Shown one piece after another: positions 8,055 to 16,602 of a stretch of 36,452 nucleotides of DNA. Origin of the DNA: Planctomyces sp. (GTDB lineage Bacteria > Planctomycetota > Planctomycetia > Planctomycetales > Planctomycetaceae); assembly GCA_005798445.1 (NCBI GenBank), contig SYJG01000155.1, forward strand, positions 1 through 36,452. Direction: 5' to 3'. The position numbers and the translations under genes are program-made. A model generated the notes under the pieces. That model was not told where the DNA came from. It made no database searches and saw nothing but the letters and a program-made list of their open reading frames with translations. Numbering within the stretch: the first letter of the stretch is position 1; every line of letters begins with the position of its first letter.

Positions 8055-9158
8055 ATGTGGTTCTGCGTTCGTCCTTCGTCGATTCCTCGCACGGATTGTG
8101 TTCGACCGTGCTGCGTGCTCGGCGCGGCGCTCGGCCTGCTGCTGGCCGGCTGCCAGAACCGCGATGAGATCAAGCGGTACACGGTCAAGAAGCTGCCGCC
8201 TTTCGAACGCAAGTTGGTCGAGATTCCACAGCGAGCACCGATGCCGGCCGGACATGGCCAAGCGGCGAGCGAGCGGATGTTGGCCGCGATCGCGCCACGC
8301 GGTCGGACGTTTTGGCTGTTCAAGCTCACGGGGTCGAAGGACGCAGCAGCCAGCCAGATGGAAAAGTTTCTGGGACTGATCCAGTCACTGAAGTTCTCGG
8401 ACGGCGAGGATGCGAGTCCTGAATGGACGCTGCCGGAAGGCTGGACCGAACGCAAAGAGGCCGATCCGTCCGCGGAGCGATTCGCCACGCTGATCGCCAA
8501 TGGGGACGGCGAAGAATTGCCGGTGTCGGTTGTTCGGTTTCGGTTCCCGTCCGAAGGTCCGACCGATCGCGTGCCACTGATCATTGTCAACGTCTGGTGC
8601 GAACAATTCGGATGGCCGGCCAAGACGGAGTCCGACCTCTCGGCCGACGAGCAACCCAAAGGTGCCGAGGTGCGGCAGCTTGAGGTTGCTGGCACGCAGG
8701 TCACGCTGGTCGATTTCTTGGCACAGGAAGCTCCGGCGGCACCCGGTACGCCAAAGTGGACAGTGCCGAAAGGTTGGAAGGCAACCGCTGGCACCAGATT
8801 TTCGACAGCCGCATTTGCCGTCACGGACGGAACAAAAACGGTCAACGCGACCGTCAGCAAGGCGGGGGGCGACTTGTTGGAGAATCTCAATCGCTGGCGA
8901 GACCAAGTGAAGTTGAAACCGTGGTCGCAGGAGGAAGCGTCGAAGTCCGTCAAATCATTGACCGTCGATGGCAGCGAGGGGACGTTCGTGGATTTCGTGG
9001 GCAATGACAAGAACACCGACAAACCGATGTGTTTGCTCGGCGTGATCGTCAATCACGGAGGTTCGACCTGGTTCTTCAAACTGACCGGCGACATCGAGCT
9101 GGCTCAGCGCGAGAAGGCGAACTTCGAAGCGTTCGTGCAATCGGTGAAGTTTCAGTAG
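8055..9158 (+). CDS. Predicted lipoprotein upstream of cytochrome c biogenesis gene
   Basis: 367 aa. The N-terminus ends in GLLLAGC with the lipidated Cys at 33. The body shows a repeating plan: WTLPEGW and WTVPKGW begin two related segments, and TFWLFKLTG...QSLKF and TWFFKLTG...QSVKF begin and end two others. The LENLNRWRDQVKLKP stretch is one I associate with planctomycete lipoproteins of this type. The enzyme activity, if any, is unknown. It ends 88 bases before the CcsB/CcsA fusion on the same strand, so the two may be co-transcribed and the lipoprotein may work in the same exported-cytochrome pathway (inference). ATG at 8055 is chosen for the signal peptide; the upstream AAGGT is a weak ribosome site. 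Confidence 0.82.
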   Translation: MWFCVRPSSIPRTDCVRPCCVLGAALGLLLAGCQNRDEIKRYTVKKLPPFERKLVEIPQRAPMPAGHGQAASERMLAAIAPRGRTFWLFKLTGSKDAAASQMEKFLGLIQSLKFSDGEDASPEWTLPEGWTERKEADPSAERFATLIANGDGEELPVSVVRFRFPSEGPTDRVPLIIVNVWCEQFGWPAKTESDLSADEQPKGAEVRQLEVAGTQVTLVDFLAQEAPAAPGTPKWTVPKGWKATAGTRFSTAAFAVTDGTKTVNATVSKAGGDLLENLNRWRDQVKLKPWSQEEASKSVKSLTVDGSEGTFVDFVGNDKNTDKPMCLLGVIVNHGGSTWFFKLTGDIELAQREKANFEAFVQSVKFQ

Positions 9159-9160
9159 CA

Positions 9161-9188
9161 GACTACTGGCTGCGGACTACTGGCTACG
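9161..9188 (+). repeat. 14-bp tandem repeat
   Basis: GACTACTGGCTGCG is followed directly by GACTACTGGCTACG, just after the lipoprotein stop. Similar short stutters occur in other gaps of this window. Confidence 0.7.
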
Positions 9189-9246
9189 GGATTCAGAAGC
9201 TTCCCGGAGCCGGTCGCCTGATGCCCGTAGCCCAAGGAGACCAATC

Positions 9247-12200
9247 ATGGCAACCGCAGACATCCTCAATGATCGCTCGGCAACGGAATCGGAGATCGCG
9301 GTCGGGCCGCTGGTCGAGAAGCTGATGCGGCCGTTGGCCTCACTGAAGTTGACGGTGACGCTCCTGTCACTGGCGACGTTTCTGGTGCTGGCCGGGACGA
9401 TGGCTCAGGTCAACGCGGACATTTGGGAAGTGGTCGAGAAATACTTCCGCTGCAATTTGGCGTGGATCGACCTGCAAATTTTCTTCCCGCCGTCGTTCTT
9501 CCCCAGCAAGCCGAACATTCCCGATTGGATGGTGATCCCGTTTCCGGGCGGCCGGCTGATCGGTGTCGTGATGTTTTTGAATCTGCTGGCCGCTCACGGC
9601 ATTCGGTTCAAAACACAGGCGAAAGGGAATCGGCTGTGGGCGGGAGTCGGCATGATCGGACTCGGTCTGCTGACGACGTGGATGGTGGTGGCGAGCGGCT
9701 CCAACGCCGACGGCTTGCAGAGCGATAGTTGGATTTCGTGGAACGCGATCTGGCTGTTGTCCAAATTTGTGCTCACGGGAATTTGGGGCTACGCGGTCTA
9801 CGAGACGGTCCGCATCGACTCCACCGAGACGAGCGACGCGGAGAGCCGGAAGCCGATTCCGTTTTGGGTCAAAGCGACCGGTTGCACCACGTTCGGTTTG
9901 TTTCTGGCGTGGCTGTGGGTGTACGGCAACGTGCTGGACGATTCGTCGATGCGGATTCTGTGGCAGTTGCTGAAGGGGACGCTGTCTGGTGTCGTGCTGC
10001 TGATTGGCTGCGTGATGGTCTTCAAAAAGCGAGCGGGCATCGTGCTGCTGCACGCCGGCATCGGCTTGATGATGTTCAGCGAGTTGCTCGTCGGATTGTT
10101 CGCAGTGGAAGGCCAGATTTCACTCGAAGAGGGGGAGAGGACGAACTTCGCTCTCGACATCCGTTCGTCCGAGCTGGCGATCGTCGAGTCTGCTGGCACG
10201 GATTCCGAAACGCACGTCGTTATCCCAGCTTCGAGACTGACTCGCGGAATCGGCAAGGACAAGATCACGAACGAGCTGCTGCCATTCGACATTGAGGTGC
10301 TGGAGTACCACAAGAATGCGGACGTGCGACCGACGAAGGACGAAGCAGAGATCAAAGCGACTGCCGGCTTTGGCAAGTCACGAGAGTTGGTGCCACTCAA
10401 GCCGGCGACAGGGGTTGGAGGCGACGGCGAAACGGACATGCCGGGAGCGTTCGTTCGACTGACGAAGCGTGGCAGCGGTGAGGAAATCGGAACGTACCTC
10501 GTCGCGGTACTTCTCACCCGGCTGGGGGAGCCCATTTCCGAGACGATTGAAGTCAGTGACAAGAAGTACGATCTCTCGCTGCGGTACCGCCGTGACTACA
10601 AGCCGTACACGGTCGAGCTGAAAGACGTGGACGGCACGAATTATCTTGGGACAAACACGGCGAGGAATTACTCATCGGACATCCGCGTGGTCGATGAATC
10701 GCGCGGCAAGGACTTCGAGCATCACGTCTGGATGAACAATCCATTGCGGTACGCTGGCGAGACGTTTTATCAACAGAGCTTCATGCAGGCCGGAGGTCGA
10801 GAACGCACGACGCTGCAAGTGGTTTCGAACAGCGGTTGGATGATTCCATACGTCGCTTGCATGATCGTGGCGGTCGGGATGTTGTTTCAGTTTTCGGTGA
10901 CGTTGCTGCGGTTCCTGGATCGGCGTAATCGCGAAGCGAAGACTGTGACGGCGGCGGTTGTCATTGATGGAGCGGCCCGTTGGGTGCCGATCGTGGTGGT
11001 CGCGTTCCTGGCGTTGTGGGTCGGCAGCAAGACGAAGGCTCCGGCGCTGAAGGGAAACACCTTCGACTACGCGTCGGTGGGACATCTGCCAGTCGTCGTC
11101 GATGGCCGAGTCAAGCCGCTCGACACTTACGCTCGCAACATGCTGCGAATCGTTTCTGGCAGCGAGACGTTCAAGTTCGAATACCAAGAGAACGGCAAAA
11201 CGAAGACCCGCACCGAACCAGCGATCCGCTGGCTGATGGACATGATCGCTCAGCCGTCGGCGGCGAAGCATCACAAAGTCATCCGCATCGACAATCTGGA
11301 AGTGCTCAAGGCTCTGAATCTGCAAGCTCGCAAGGGCTTCCGGTACTCGCTGGCGGAGATCGTCGAACAGTCCGATGAAGTGGATGCCAATGGCAAACGA
11401 CTCATGCCGCTCAACGAGACACGCGTTGGAAAACTGACGAAAAAGGCCGACGAGGCCAACGCGAAAGAAACGCGAAACTTGAGCGTCGAAGATCGCAAGA
11501 TCATCGAGTTCGATCGCAAAGTCGGATTGTACGGCTCGCTCATGCGCTTCGCGGACACTCCCAATCTCGATGCCAAGTCACCCTTGGACCTGATGGATCA
11601 GGCGGTCGATTTCCATGCCGCGCTCAAGCGAAGTCGGCTGCCGTTTGTGCTGCCGCCGCTGCCCGGCTCGGACGATCAAGATCAATGGGACTACCTGCCG
11701 TTGGCCGAGGTCTTGGAACCGATCGACAGTCGGCCCGAACATCGATTCGTCGTCAAAAGCGAGACCACTCAATTCGATCAAACCCTCGCCAGTGGTCGCA
11801 TGCGAGCAGAGGGAGACAGGTATTACACTCAGGCTCGACAGTGGCTGGCGAAACGCTATCCCGATGTCGAGAAGATCGATGCCAGCGATATCAAAGCACT
11901 GACTACGGGTGATCGCCGGCCAATCAATTCCGCAATGGCTGCGTGGCGCGAAGTCTTGCAGAGCTACGAAAATGGAAAGTCCTCGGAATTCAATGCGGCA
12001 GTCGTCCGGTATCGTGATTCGCTGAAGGATCGCTCGTTCGGCGGGGTCGGCATGAGCCGCATCGGCTTCGAGTGTTTCTTCAACTCCTTCCAGCCGTTCC
12101 TGCTGGCGTCGATGCTGTACTTCCTCGCGTTCCTGGTCGCTGGTTGCGGAATGCTCGGCTTCCCGCAGCTACTCAACCGCACGGCGTTCGCGATGATTGC

Positions 12201-13194
12201 TCTGACGTTCGGACTGCACATGTTCGCGCTGATCGCGCGGATGATCATTTCGGGACGTCCGCCGGTGACAAATCTTTATTCGACAGCCGTGTTCATCGGC
12301 TGGGGAATCGTCTTGCTCAGTTTGATTTTTGAACGGGTTTATCGACTCGGAGTCGGCAACATTCTGGCGTCGGCCTGCGGATTCATGACGCTGTTGATCG
12401 CACACTTCCTCGGAGGCGACGGCGACACCTTCACGGTGCTGGTGGCGGTGCTCGATACGCAGTTCTGGTTGGCGACACATGTGACGACGATCAACCTCGG
12501 CTACGCGACGACGTTCTTGTCCGGCATGATCGGCTTGATGTACCTCGCGCTTCGGACGCCGATCCGGTTCGCGTTCGCAGCATCGGGCCTAGTGGCGGTC
12601 GCCTGCTTGTTGTTGCCCAGTCCTATCGCCGAGACGATCGAGTCTTTCACCGAAATCAGTCTCTCAGCGGACGTGGTCAAGTGGGGTGGTCTGTTGGCCG
12701 GGATGTTGGGCTTTGCCGCGACCGCGTGGGTCTCGGTTCAACCGCGATTCCGCAACGCCGAGCCGCTGACTCCGGAGTTGCAAACGAATCTCTCGCGAAT
12801 GCTGTACGGCACGCTTTGCTTCGGCATCTTCTTCAGCTTCGTGGGGACGGTGCTCGGCGGCCTGTGGGCCGACGACAGTTGGGGCCGCTTCTGGGGCTGG
12901 GATCCGAAAGAGAACGGCGCGCTGATCATCGTGCTGTGGAACGCCGTCGTGCTGCACGCTCGCTGGGGCGGCATGGTCAAGGACCGAGGCATGGCCGTGC
13001 TCTCGCTCGGCGGCAACATCGCGACGGCCTGGTCGTGGTTCGGAGTCAACGAACTCGGCGTCGGCCTGCACAGTTACGGATTCACGGAAGGCATCCTGTT
13101 GGCGCTTGCGTTGTTCGTGATCAGCCAACTCGTCGCGATCGTCATTGGCTGCCTTCCGAAAAGTCTTGGTCCAACGGCCAACGCGACAGCATGA
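9247..13194 (+). CDS. ccsBA: Fused ResB/CcsB-CcsA cytochrome c biogenesis protein (System II)
   Basis: 1315 aa, many membrane segments. System II carries haem across the membrane and attaches it to apocytochrome c. The N-terminal half is ResB/CcsB: a first membrane helix at about 30-52 (LASLKLTVTLLSLATFL), more helices to about 290, a large outside domain, and a last helix near 545-565. Residues about 600-920 form a soluble linker region (GHLPVVVDGRVKPLDTYARN). The C-terminal about 380 residues are CcsA, with the haem-handling tryptophan-rich motif WGRFWGWDPKENGALI near 1212-1227 and conserved His residues in GLHMFALIARM, ATHVTTIN and GLHSYGF. Start supported by AAGGAGA about 8 bases upstream. 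Fusion of the two subunits is known in several phyla. Confidence 0.95.
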   Translation: MATADILNDRSATESEIAVGPLVEKLMRPLASLKLTVTLLSLATFLVLAGTMAQVNADIWEVVEKYFRCNLAWIDLQIFFPPSFFPSKPNIPDWMVIPFPGGRLIGVVMFLNLLAAHGIRFKTQAKGNRLWAGVGMIGLGLLTTWMVVASGSNADGLQSDSWISWNAIWLLSKFVLTGIWGYAVYETVRIDSTETSDAESRKPIPFWVKATGCTTFGLFLAWLWVYGNVLDDSSMRILWQLLKGTLSGVVLLIGCVMVFKKRAGIVLLHAGIGLMMFSELLVGLFAVEGQISLEEGERTNFALDIRSSELAIVESAGTDSETHVVIPASRLTRGIGKDKITNELLPFDIEVLEYHKNADVRPTKDEAEIKATAGFGKSRELVPLKPATGVGGDGETDMPGAFVRLTKRGSGEEIGTYLVAVLLTRLGEPISETIEVSDKKYDLSLRYRRDYKPYTVELKDVDGTNYLGTNTARNYSSDIRVVDESRGKDFEHHVWMNNPLRYAGETFYQQSFMQAGGRERTTLQVVSNSGWMIPYVACMIVAVGMLFQFSVTLLRFLDRRNREAKTVTAAVVIDGAARWVPIVVVAFLALWVGSKTKAPALKGNTFDYASVGHLPVVVDGRVKPLDTYARNMLRIVSGSETFKFEYQENGKTKTRTEPAIRWLMDMIAQPSAAKHHKVIRIDNLEVLKALNLQARKGFRYSLAEIVEQSDEVDANGKRLMPLNETRVGKLTKKADEANAKETRNLSVEDRKIIEFDRKVGLYGSLMRFADTPNLDAKSPLDLMDQAVDFHAALKRSRLPFVLPPLPGSDDQDQWDYLPLAEVLEPIDSRPEHRFVVKSETTQFDQTLASGRMRAEGDRYYTQARQWLAKRYPDVEKIDASDIKALTTGDRRPINSAMAAWREVLQSYENGKSSEFNAAVVRYRDSLKDRSFGGVGMSRIGFECFFNSFQPFLLASMLYFLAFLVAGCGMLGFPQLLNRTAFAMIALTFGLHMFALIARMIISGRPPVTNLYSTAVFIGWGIVLLSLIFERVYRLGVGNILASACGFMTLLIAHFLGGDGDTFTVLVAVLDTQFWLATHVTTINLGYATTFLSGMIGLMYLALRTPIRFAFAASGLVAVACLLLPSPIAETIESFTEISLSADVVKWGGLLAGMLGFAATAWVSVQPRFRNAEPLTPELQTNLSRMLYGTLCFGIFFSFVGTVLGGLWADDSWGRFWGWDPKENGALIIVLWNAVVLHARWGGMVKDRGMAVLSLGGNIATAWSWFGVNELGVGLHSYGFTEGILLALALFVISQLVAIVIGCLPKSLGPTANATA

Positions 13195-13353
13195 GGACTC
13201 AACCTGAAAGTGCGCCGGCACAACCCCGATTCTCGCAGACGCATCGCTTGTGTCAGCGGTCAACTCCAGTCATTGTTTCCAAGCAGCACCAAGTCGCCTA
13301 GCCCTCCAGAAACTCATTGAGCTAAGTGACCGTGCGATTGGGAGGCGTCCGAG

Positions 13354-14343
13354 ATGCAGTACCGAAATCTGGGTTCGAGCGGTTTGCAGGTGTCGCCGAT
13401 TTGTTTGGGGACGATGACCTTCGGCGCGCCGGTCGATGAGGCTGATTCGATCAAGCTGATTCACGCCGCGATGGATCGTGGCATCAACTTCATCGACACG
13501 GCCAACGTCTACGAAGGCTACAAGCGATTCCTCGGCAGCCCCGGCGGAGTGGCGGAAGAGATTGTCGGCAAAGCGCTCGTCGGTCGCCGTGACAAAGCGA
13601 TCCTCGCGACGAAAGTTGGCGCACCCGTCGGATCGGGGCCGCAGGATCGAGGCTTGTCGGCGACGCACATCTTGCGCGAAGTCGATCGCAGCTTGCAGCG
13701 GCTGAAGAACGATTACATCGACCTCTACATCCTGCACTGGCCTGATAAAGAAGTGCCGCTGGAGACCTCGCTGGCCGCTGTCGATCAAGCGGTGAAGGCG
13801 GGCAAGGTACGCTACCTCGGCCTGTCGAATCATTACGGCTGGCAGATTTGCGAAAGCCTGTGGCTGGCCGAACGACACGGCTGGCCGCGCGTCGTCTCGT
13901 CACAGATTCCGCTCAGCCTGCTACGCCGCGAGTTCCATCACGACCTCGCCTTCTGCCGCAAGCACAACATCGGAGTGACTCCGTACCAAGCCCTGCAAAG
14001 CGGCTTGCTCACCGGCAAGTACCAACGCGGCCAACCACCACCAACCGACTCACGAGCCGCCGAGAAGCCCGATTGGATCTGGAAACTCGAAGCCCCGCTG
14101 TTCGACCGACTCGAACGAGCCGAAACGGTCGCGAAAGAACTCGGTGTGCCGATGTCGCAACTCGCACTCGCCTGGACACTGACGCAACCGTCCGTCACAT
14201 CCCCCATCGTCGGAGTCAAACACCTCGCCCAAATCGAAGACGCCATCGCCGCCGCCAGCGTGAAACTCTCCGCCGATCACCTCAAACAACTCGACACCGC
14301 CTGCCCACCCCCGTGGACGCAGAACGATCCGGTTCGCGGGTAA
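13354..14343 (+). CDS. Aldo/keto reductase
   Basis: 329-aa NADPH-dependent oxidoreductase with the full catalytic tetrad: Asp48 and Tyr53 (INFIDTANVYEGY), Lys87 (ILATKVGAP) and His128 (DLYILHWPD). The barrel closes with ALAWTLTQPSVTSPIVGVK, typical of the cofactor-binding end. It resembles the YajO/Tas-like branch acting on small carbonyls; the real substrate is unknown. Start supported by GGGAGG about 8 bases upstream. Spaced 159 bases after ccsBA, with no other gene in the gap. Confidence 0.93.
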   Translation: MQYRNLGSSGLQVSPICLGTMTFGAPVDEADSIKLIHAAMDRGINFIDTANVYEGYKRFLGSPGGVAEEIVGKALVGRRDKAILATKVGAPVGSGPQDRGLSATHILREVDRSLQRLKNDYIDLYILHWPDKEVPLETSLAAVDQAVKAGKVRYLGLSNHYGWQICESLWLAERHGWPRVVSSQIPLSLLRREFHHDLAFCRKHNIGVTPYQALQSGLLTGKYQRGQPPPTDSRAAEKPDWIWKLEAPLFDRLERAETVAKELGVPMSQLALAWTLTQPSVTSPIVGVKHLAQIEDAIAAASVKLSADHLKQLDTACPPPWTQNDPVRG

Positions 14344-14370
14344 CGACGCCGAGGAACGATTTCAAAATCG

Positions 14371-14427
14371 TAGCCACGTTCAACAGCATGTGGGTGAAGT
14401 TCCGCCACGCTCTGACCAGCGTGGCTA
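14371..14427. repeat. Hairpin/inverted repeat downstream of aldo/keto reductase
   Basis: GCCACGCT at 14404-14411 pairs with AGCGTGGC at 14418-14425 over a 6-base loop, and TAGCCACG at 14371-14378 can also pair with CGTGGCTA at 14420-14427. There is no T-tract. It could end transcription of the reductase or be another small palindromic repeat. Confidence 0.5.
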
Positions 14428-14509
14428 ACGCAAAACCAAGCGTTGACGCAGCCCGGTGTCAGTTTTCGCAGAGCATTCCCCCTCCTCCCGTATCGTTGAT
14501 CACGATCTG

Positions 14510-15163
14510 TTAATGGGGAGGAACTGTGTCATCTGGCATCGTGCGCCAACGGTTCGTCACCGCCAACACGCCGATGGAAAAGGTCGCCCCCGCCGTTGCC
14601 AACGCCATGTCTTTGTGCGCGTCGAACATGTCACCTTGGTGCCCGAGGAATTGATCCGCCCATTCCGGGGTGAAGACGATCGCGACCAGCCATTCGATCA
14701 ATTCGTAGCCGGCGCTGGTGGCGATGATGCCCTCGATCGCCAGCACGGACGACAATGCCACAGACAGCCGCAGATGCCGGCGTTCGAACTCCTGAATCGG
14801 AACCGCCAACAAGAGTCCGTACGAAAAATGGACGACGCGGTCGTAGTGATTCCGCTGGAAGCCAAACATGTCGTTAACGCGGATTCCGAGGATCTGTTCG
14901 GACCACACGTCGTAGGGGACGTACGAGTACAAGTAGCGAGCACCCAATGTGTGTAGGCACAGGAAAACGATGATCGACGAGAAGCTGAGCCGGCTGATGG
15001 CGAACCGATTGGACAGATACGCCAGCAGCAAACCGGCCAACACCGTCGGCACATGCTGCATCAACAGGAATTGACGATACGGTGGCGCAACACAACTGCC
15101 CGCGAAGAACACGAGAAAGAACAGAAACAGCACCCGTTGGAAGCGCTCGCGTGGCAGTGGCAT
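14510..15163 (-). CDS. DUF2238 (YjdF-like) integral membrane protein
   Basis: 217 aa with about five to six hydrophobic helices (VLFLFFLVFFAGSC, PTVLAGLLLAYLSNR, SSIIVFLCLHTLGA and others). Family marks are HTLGARYLYSYVPYD, NHYDRVVHFSYGLLLA, and the end block GYELIEW...DQFLGHQGDMFDAHKDMALA with acidic and His residues. E. coli YjdF belongs here; its function is not known. The frame runs upstream to 15382, but the start at 15163 is chosen because GGAGG lies about 9 bases upstream and it matches the family's usual length. It follows the retropepsin-like gene on the same strand with a 74-base gap. Confidence 0.88.
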   Translation of the reverse strand: MPLPRERFQRVLFLFFLVFFAGSCVAPPYRQFLLMQHVPTVLAGLLLAYLSNRFAISRLSFSSIIVFLCLHTLGARYLYSYVPYDVWSEQILGIRVNDMFGFQRNHYDRVVHFSYGLLLAVPIQEFERRHLRLSVALSSVLAIEGIIATSAGYELIEWLVAIVFTPEWADQFLGHQGDMFDAHKDMALATAGATFSIGVLAVTNRWRTMPDDTVPPH

Positions 15164-15237
15164 CACAAGTAGCCTCCAAACGTCGCTCGATCTCTCCGAG
15201 TCGAGCATTTTCCAGGAGATGACCATTCTTGCTGGCA

Positions 15238-15597
15238 TCACCAATCTGAGCTGCGATGCAGTTGCACGAGCCGCAGTTGGTAGTCGATTTCCAAACGATG
15301 TGGCGAAAGCAATTCGGTGCCGATCAGACATTCTGAGCCGGGGCCAACGAGCACGAACAATCGGACGGAAACTCTGAGCCATTCCAAGGACAGATCGAAT
15401 CGCTCGTACCGAAAGCTTTGTCCGGCTGCGAGTGTCGAATCGACGAAACCGGACAGGATCGCGCGAGACGCATCGAACAACTCTTCGCCGATGATCAGCG
15501 TCCCGGCGAAACCGGTGTCGATCAGAAAGTCGGCATTGCCTTGTCCGAAGTCGAGGTTCAGCCAGGCTTGGTTGAGTTCATCCAGAAACCCGTCCAC
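15238..15597 (-). CDS. Clan AA retropepsin-like aspartic protease, GTG start
   Basis: 119 aa. It contains one aspartic protease motif, FLIDTGF with Asp27-Thr28-Gly29, followed by TLIIGEELF, and ends with CLIGTELLSPHRLEIDY, the second glycine-rich turn and closing strand of small single-domain retropepsins, which work as dimers. The GTG at 15597 is chosen because GGAGGA lies about 10 bases upstream; the frame stays open up to 15696 but those extra residues overlap the next gene deeply. With this start the gene overlaps the stop of the upstream small gene by 20 bases, so translation is probably coupled. Substrate unknown. Confidence 0.75.
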   Translation of the reverse strand: MDGFLDELNQAWLNLDFGQGNADFLIDTGFAGTLIIGEELFDASRAILSGFVDSTLAAGQSFRYERFDLSLEWLRVSVRLFVLVGPGSECLIGTELLSPHRLEIDYQLRLVQLHRSSDW

Positions 15598-15925
15598 GGC
15601 TGATGGCTCCTCCCACTTTGACGGCCCCGCCACCACCGATCCGAAAGATGTAAACCGGCTTCGAGTCGAACCGCTTACGACACGCGGCATCCACATCTTT
15701 CAGCGTCTTGCCAAGCACATAGTCGTGCGTCACGGGATCGAGCGCAATGATCTCACCGAAGTGCTCGTGTTCGAGACGTTCCTTGAGTTCGTTGTCGTAG
15801 ATCGTCGTGGCCTCGGCGACAAGGTCAGAATTTTGTGTTTGCGATACGGATATGAATCGTCCTCCTATCTCAGCACCGTGACAGTCAACGTGCATCAGCA
15901 TACCGCCCGGTTGCCAACAGATCAC
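15578..15925 (-). CDS. Small conserved protein paired with the retropepsin-like protein
   Basis: Up to 115 aa, without signal peptide. The core is DLVAEATTIYDNELKERLE, EIIALDPVTHDYVLGKTLKD and KPVYIFRIGGGGAVKVGG. The plan (short helix, then IALDP...Y.LG.TL..A...) is seen in small bacterial proteins often encoded beside clan AA proteases; I know no function for it. The start is uncertain: ATG at 15901 or 15895 and GTG at 15925 are in frame but have poor ribosome sites. The only good Shine-Dalgarno (AGGAGG) lies 7 bases before an in-frame ATA, close to where the core starts. Its 3' end overlaps the protease gene. Confidence 0.6.
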   Translation of the reverse strand: MICWQPGGMLMHVDCHGAEIGGRFISVSQTQNSDLVAEATTIYDNELKERLEHEHFGEIIALDPVTHDYVLGKTLKDVDAACRKRFDSKPVYIFRIGGGGAVKVGGAISRGRVSG

Positions 15926-15982
15926 TCCGGGATCGGCTCGTCCAGCAACAGTGCCTTCACGAACCGCATGGTGACCGAAGTC
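15922..15982 (-). pseudogene. Duplicated 3' end of the GDPD-DUF885 gene
   Basis: Bases 15922-15968 match 16603-16649 in the same orientation with three differences in 47 and keep the same stop, so this strand reads RFVKALLLDEPIPE-stop as does the end of the large gene. Weaker similarity (CTTCGG-TC-CC) continues to about 15982. The S1-type gene lies exactly between the two copies. Confidence 0.85.
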
Positions 15983-15989
15983 TGCTCGG

Positions 15990-16595
15990 CTATTGGTTGG
16001 GCAATCCCAATTGCAACCACAATTGAGCGGGGTATTGAGGAATCGAGAGCACGACTACTTCAATCTCCTGGCCCTCAGAGAACCGTTCGCTTGGTTGCCC
16101 CGTCTTCTCGTCTCGCTGCAACTCCGACCTCTCAATAAGGCCATGAATCCACGGTTCCAATCCCACAATCGCGCCATCATCGATCATCCCAACAACGCGT
16201 CCACGATGTCGCGTCCCGACGGGAAAGCGTTTCTCGACACCTTGCCATTCTTCCCAACCTCGAATCGCTCCGCCCAAGATCACTGTTGTGGTTTCCGTAT
16301 CGAATCGGAGAATCGGGCAATAGACCTTTTGACCGACTCCCGGCATAGCTGCGCAGCGACCCCAATTTACGTCTTGCGCGTCGATTGTCCCCTTCACACT
16401 CCCGACATCCACATACGCAGTAGTGTCATATCGATCCCGCCAGTCGACTCTTGTGGTTATTCCACAAACGACATCCCATTCTTTGTGATTCGCCATAAAG
16501 CGTTCCCAGGAATCGTCAGAGTCAAGACTCGGATCTGTCACGACGTCACCCCATTCACTTAACCCAACGATGCAATCGCGGGCGGCCAACACCAC
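15990..16595 (-). CDS. Orphan protein with two S1-like (OB-fold) RNA-binding domains
   Basis: Up to 201 aa. Residues about 125-198 read VEKRFPVGTRHRGRVVGMID, then DGAIVGLEPWIHGLIERSEL, the pattern of one repeat of ribosomal protein S1 (usually VGTxVxGxVxxxxDYGAFVxLExGIEGLVHxSE), here with changed aromatic residues. Residues about 38-108 look like a first, more diverged S1 domain (DVVCGITTRVDW...YVDVGSVKGTI). Full S1 proteins have four to six such domains, so this is a short, divergent relative; RNA binding is an inference. Start uncertain: GTG/TTG near 16589-16595 sit behind AGGA just after the stop of the GDPD-DUF885 gene (coupling likely), or ATG at 16496 with GGGAA. Codon use looks less GC-biased than its neighbours. 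Confidence 0.7.
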   Translation of the reverse strand: MVLAARDCIVGLSEWGDVVTDPSLDSDDSWERFMANHKEWDVVCGITTRVDWRDRYDTTAYVDVGSVKGTIDAQDVNWGRCAAMPGVGQKVYCPILRFDTETTTVILGGAIRGWEEWQGVEKRFPVGTRHRGRVVGMIDDGAIVGLEPWIHGLIERSELQRDEKTGQPSERFSEGQEIEVVVLSIPQYPAQLWLQLGLPNQ

Positions 16596-16602
16596 GTCCT
16601 AT

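Noticed and set aside
7589..9052. Long minus-strand frame opposite the lipoprotein gene
   Set aside because: Composition is Ser/Arg/Thr-rich without motifs, and the plus strand carries a clear lipoprotein with repeats. Treated as a GC-rich antisense frame.
13195..13353. Small gene between ccsBA and the aldo/keto reductase
   Set aside because: No frame with a start, ribosome site and sensible composition.
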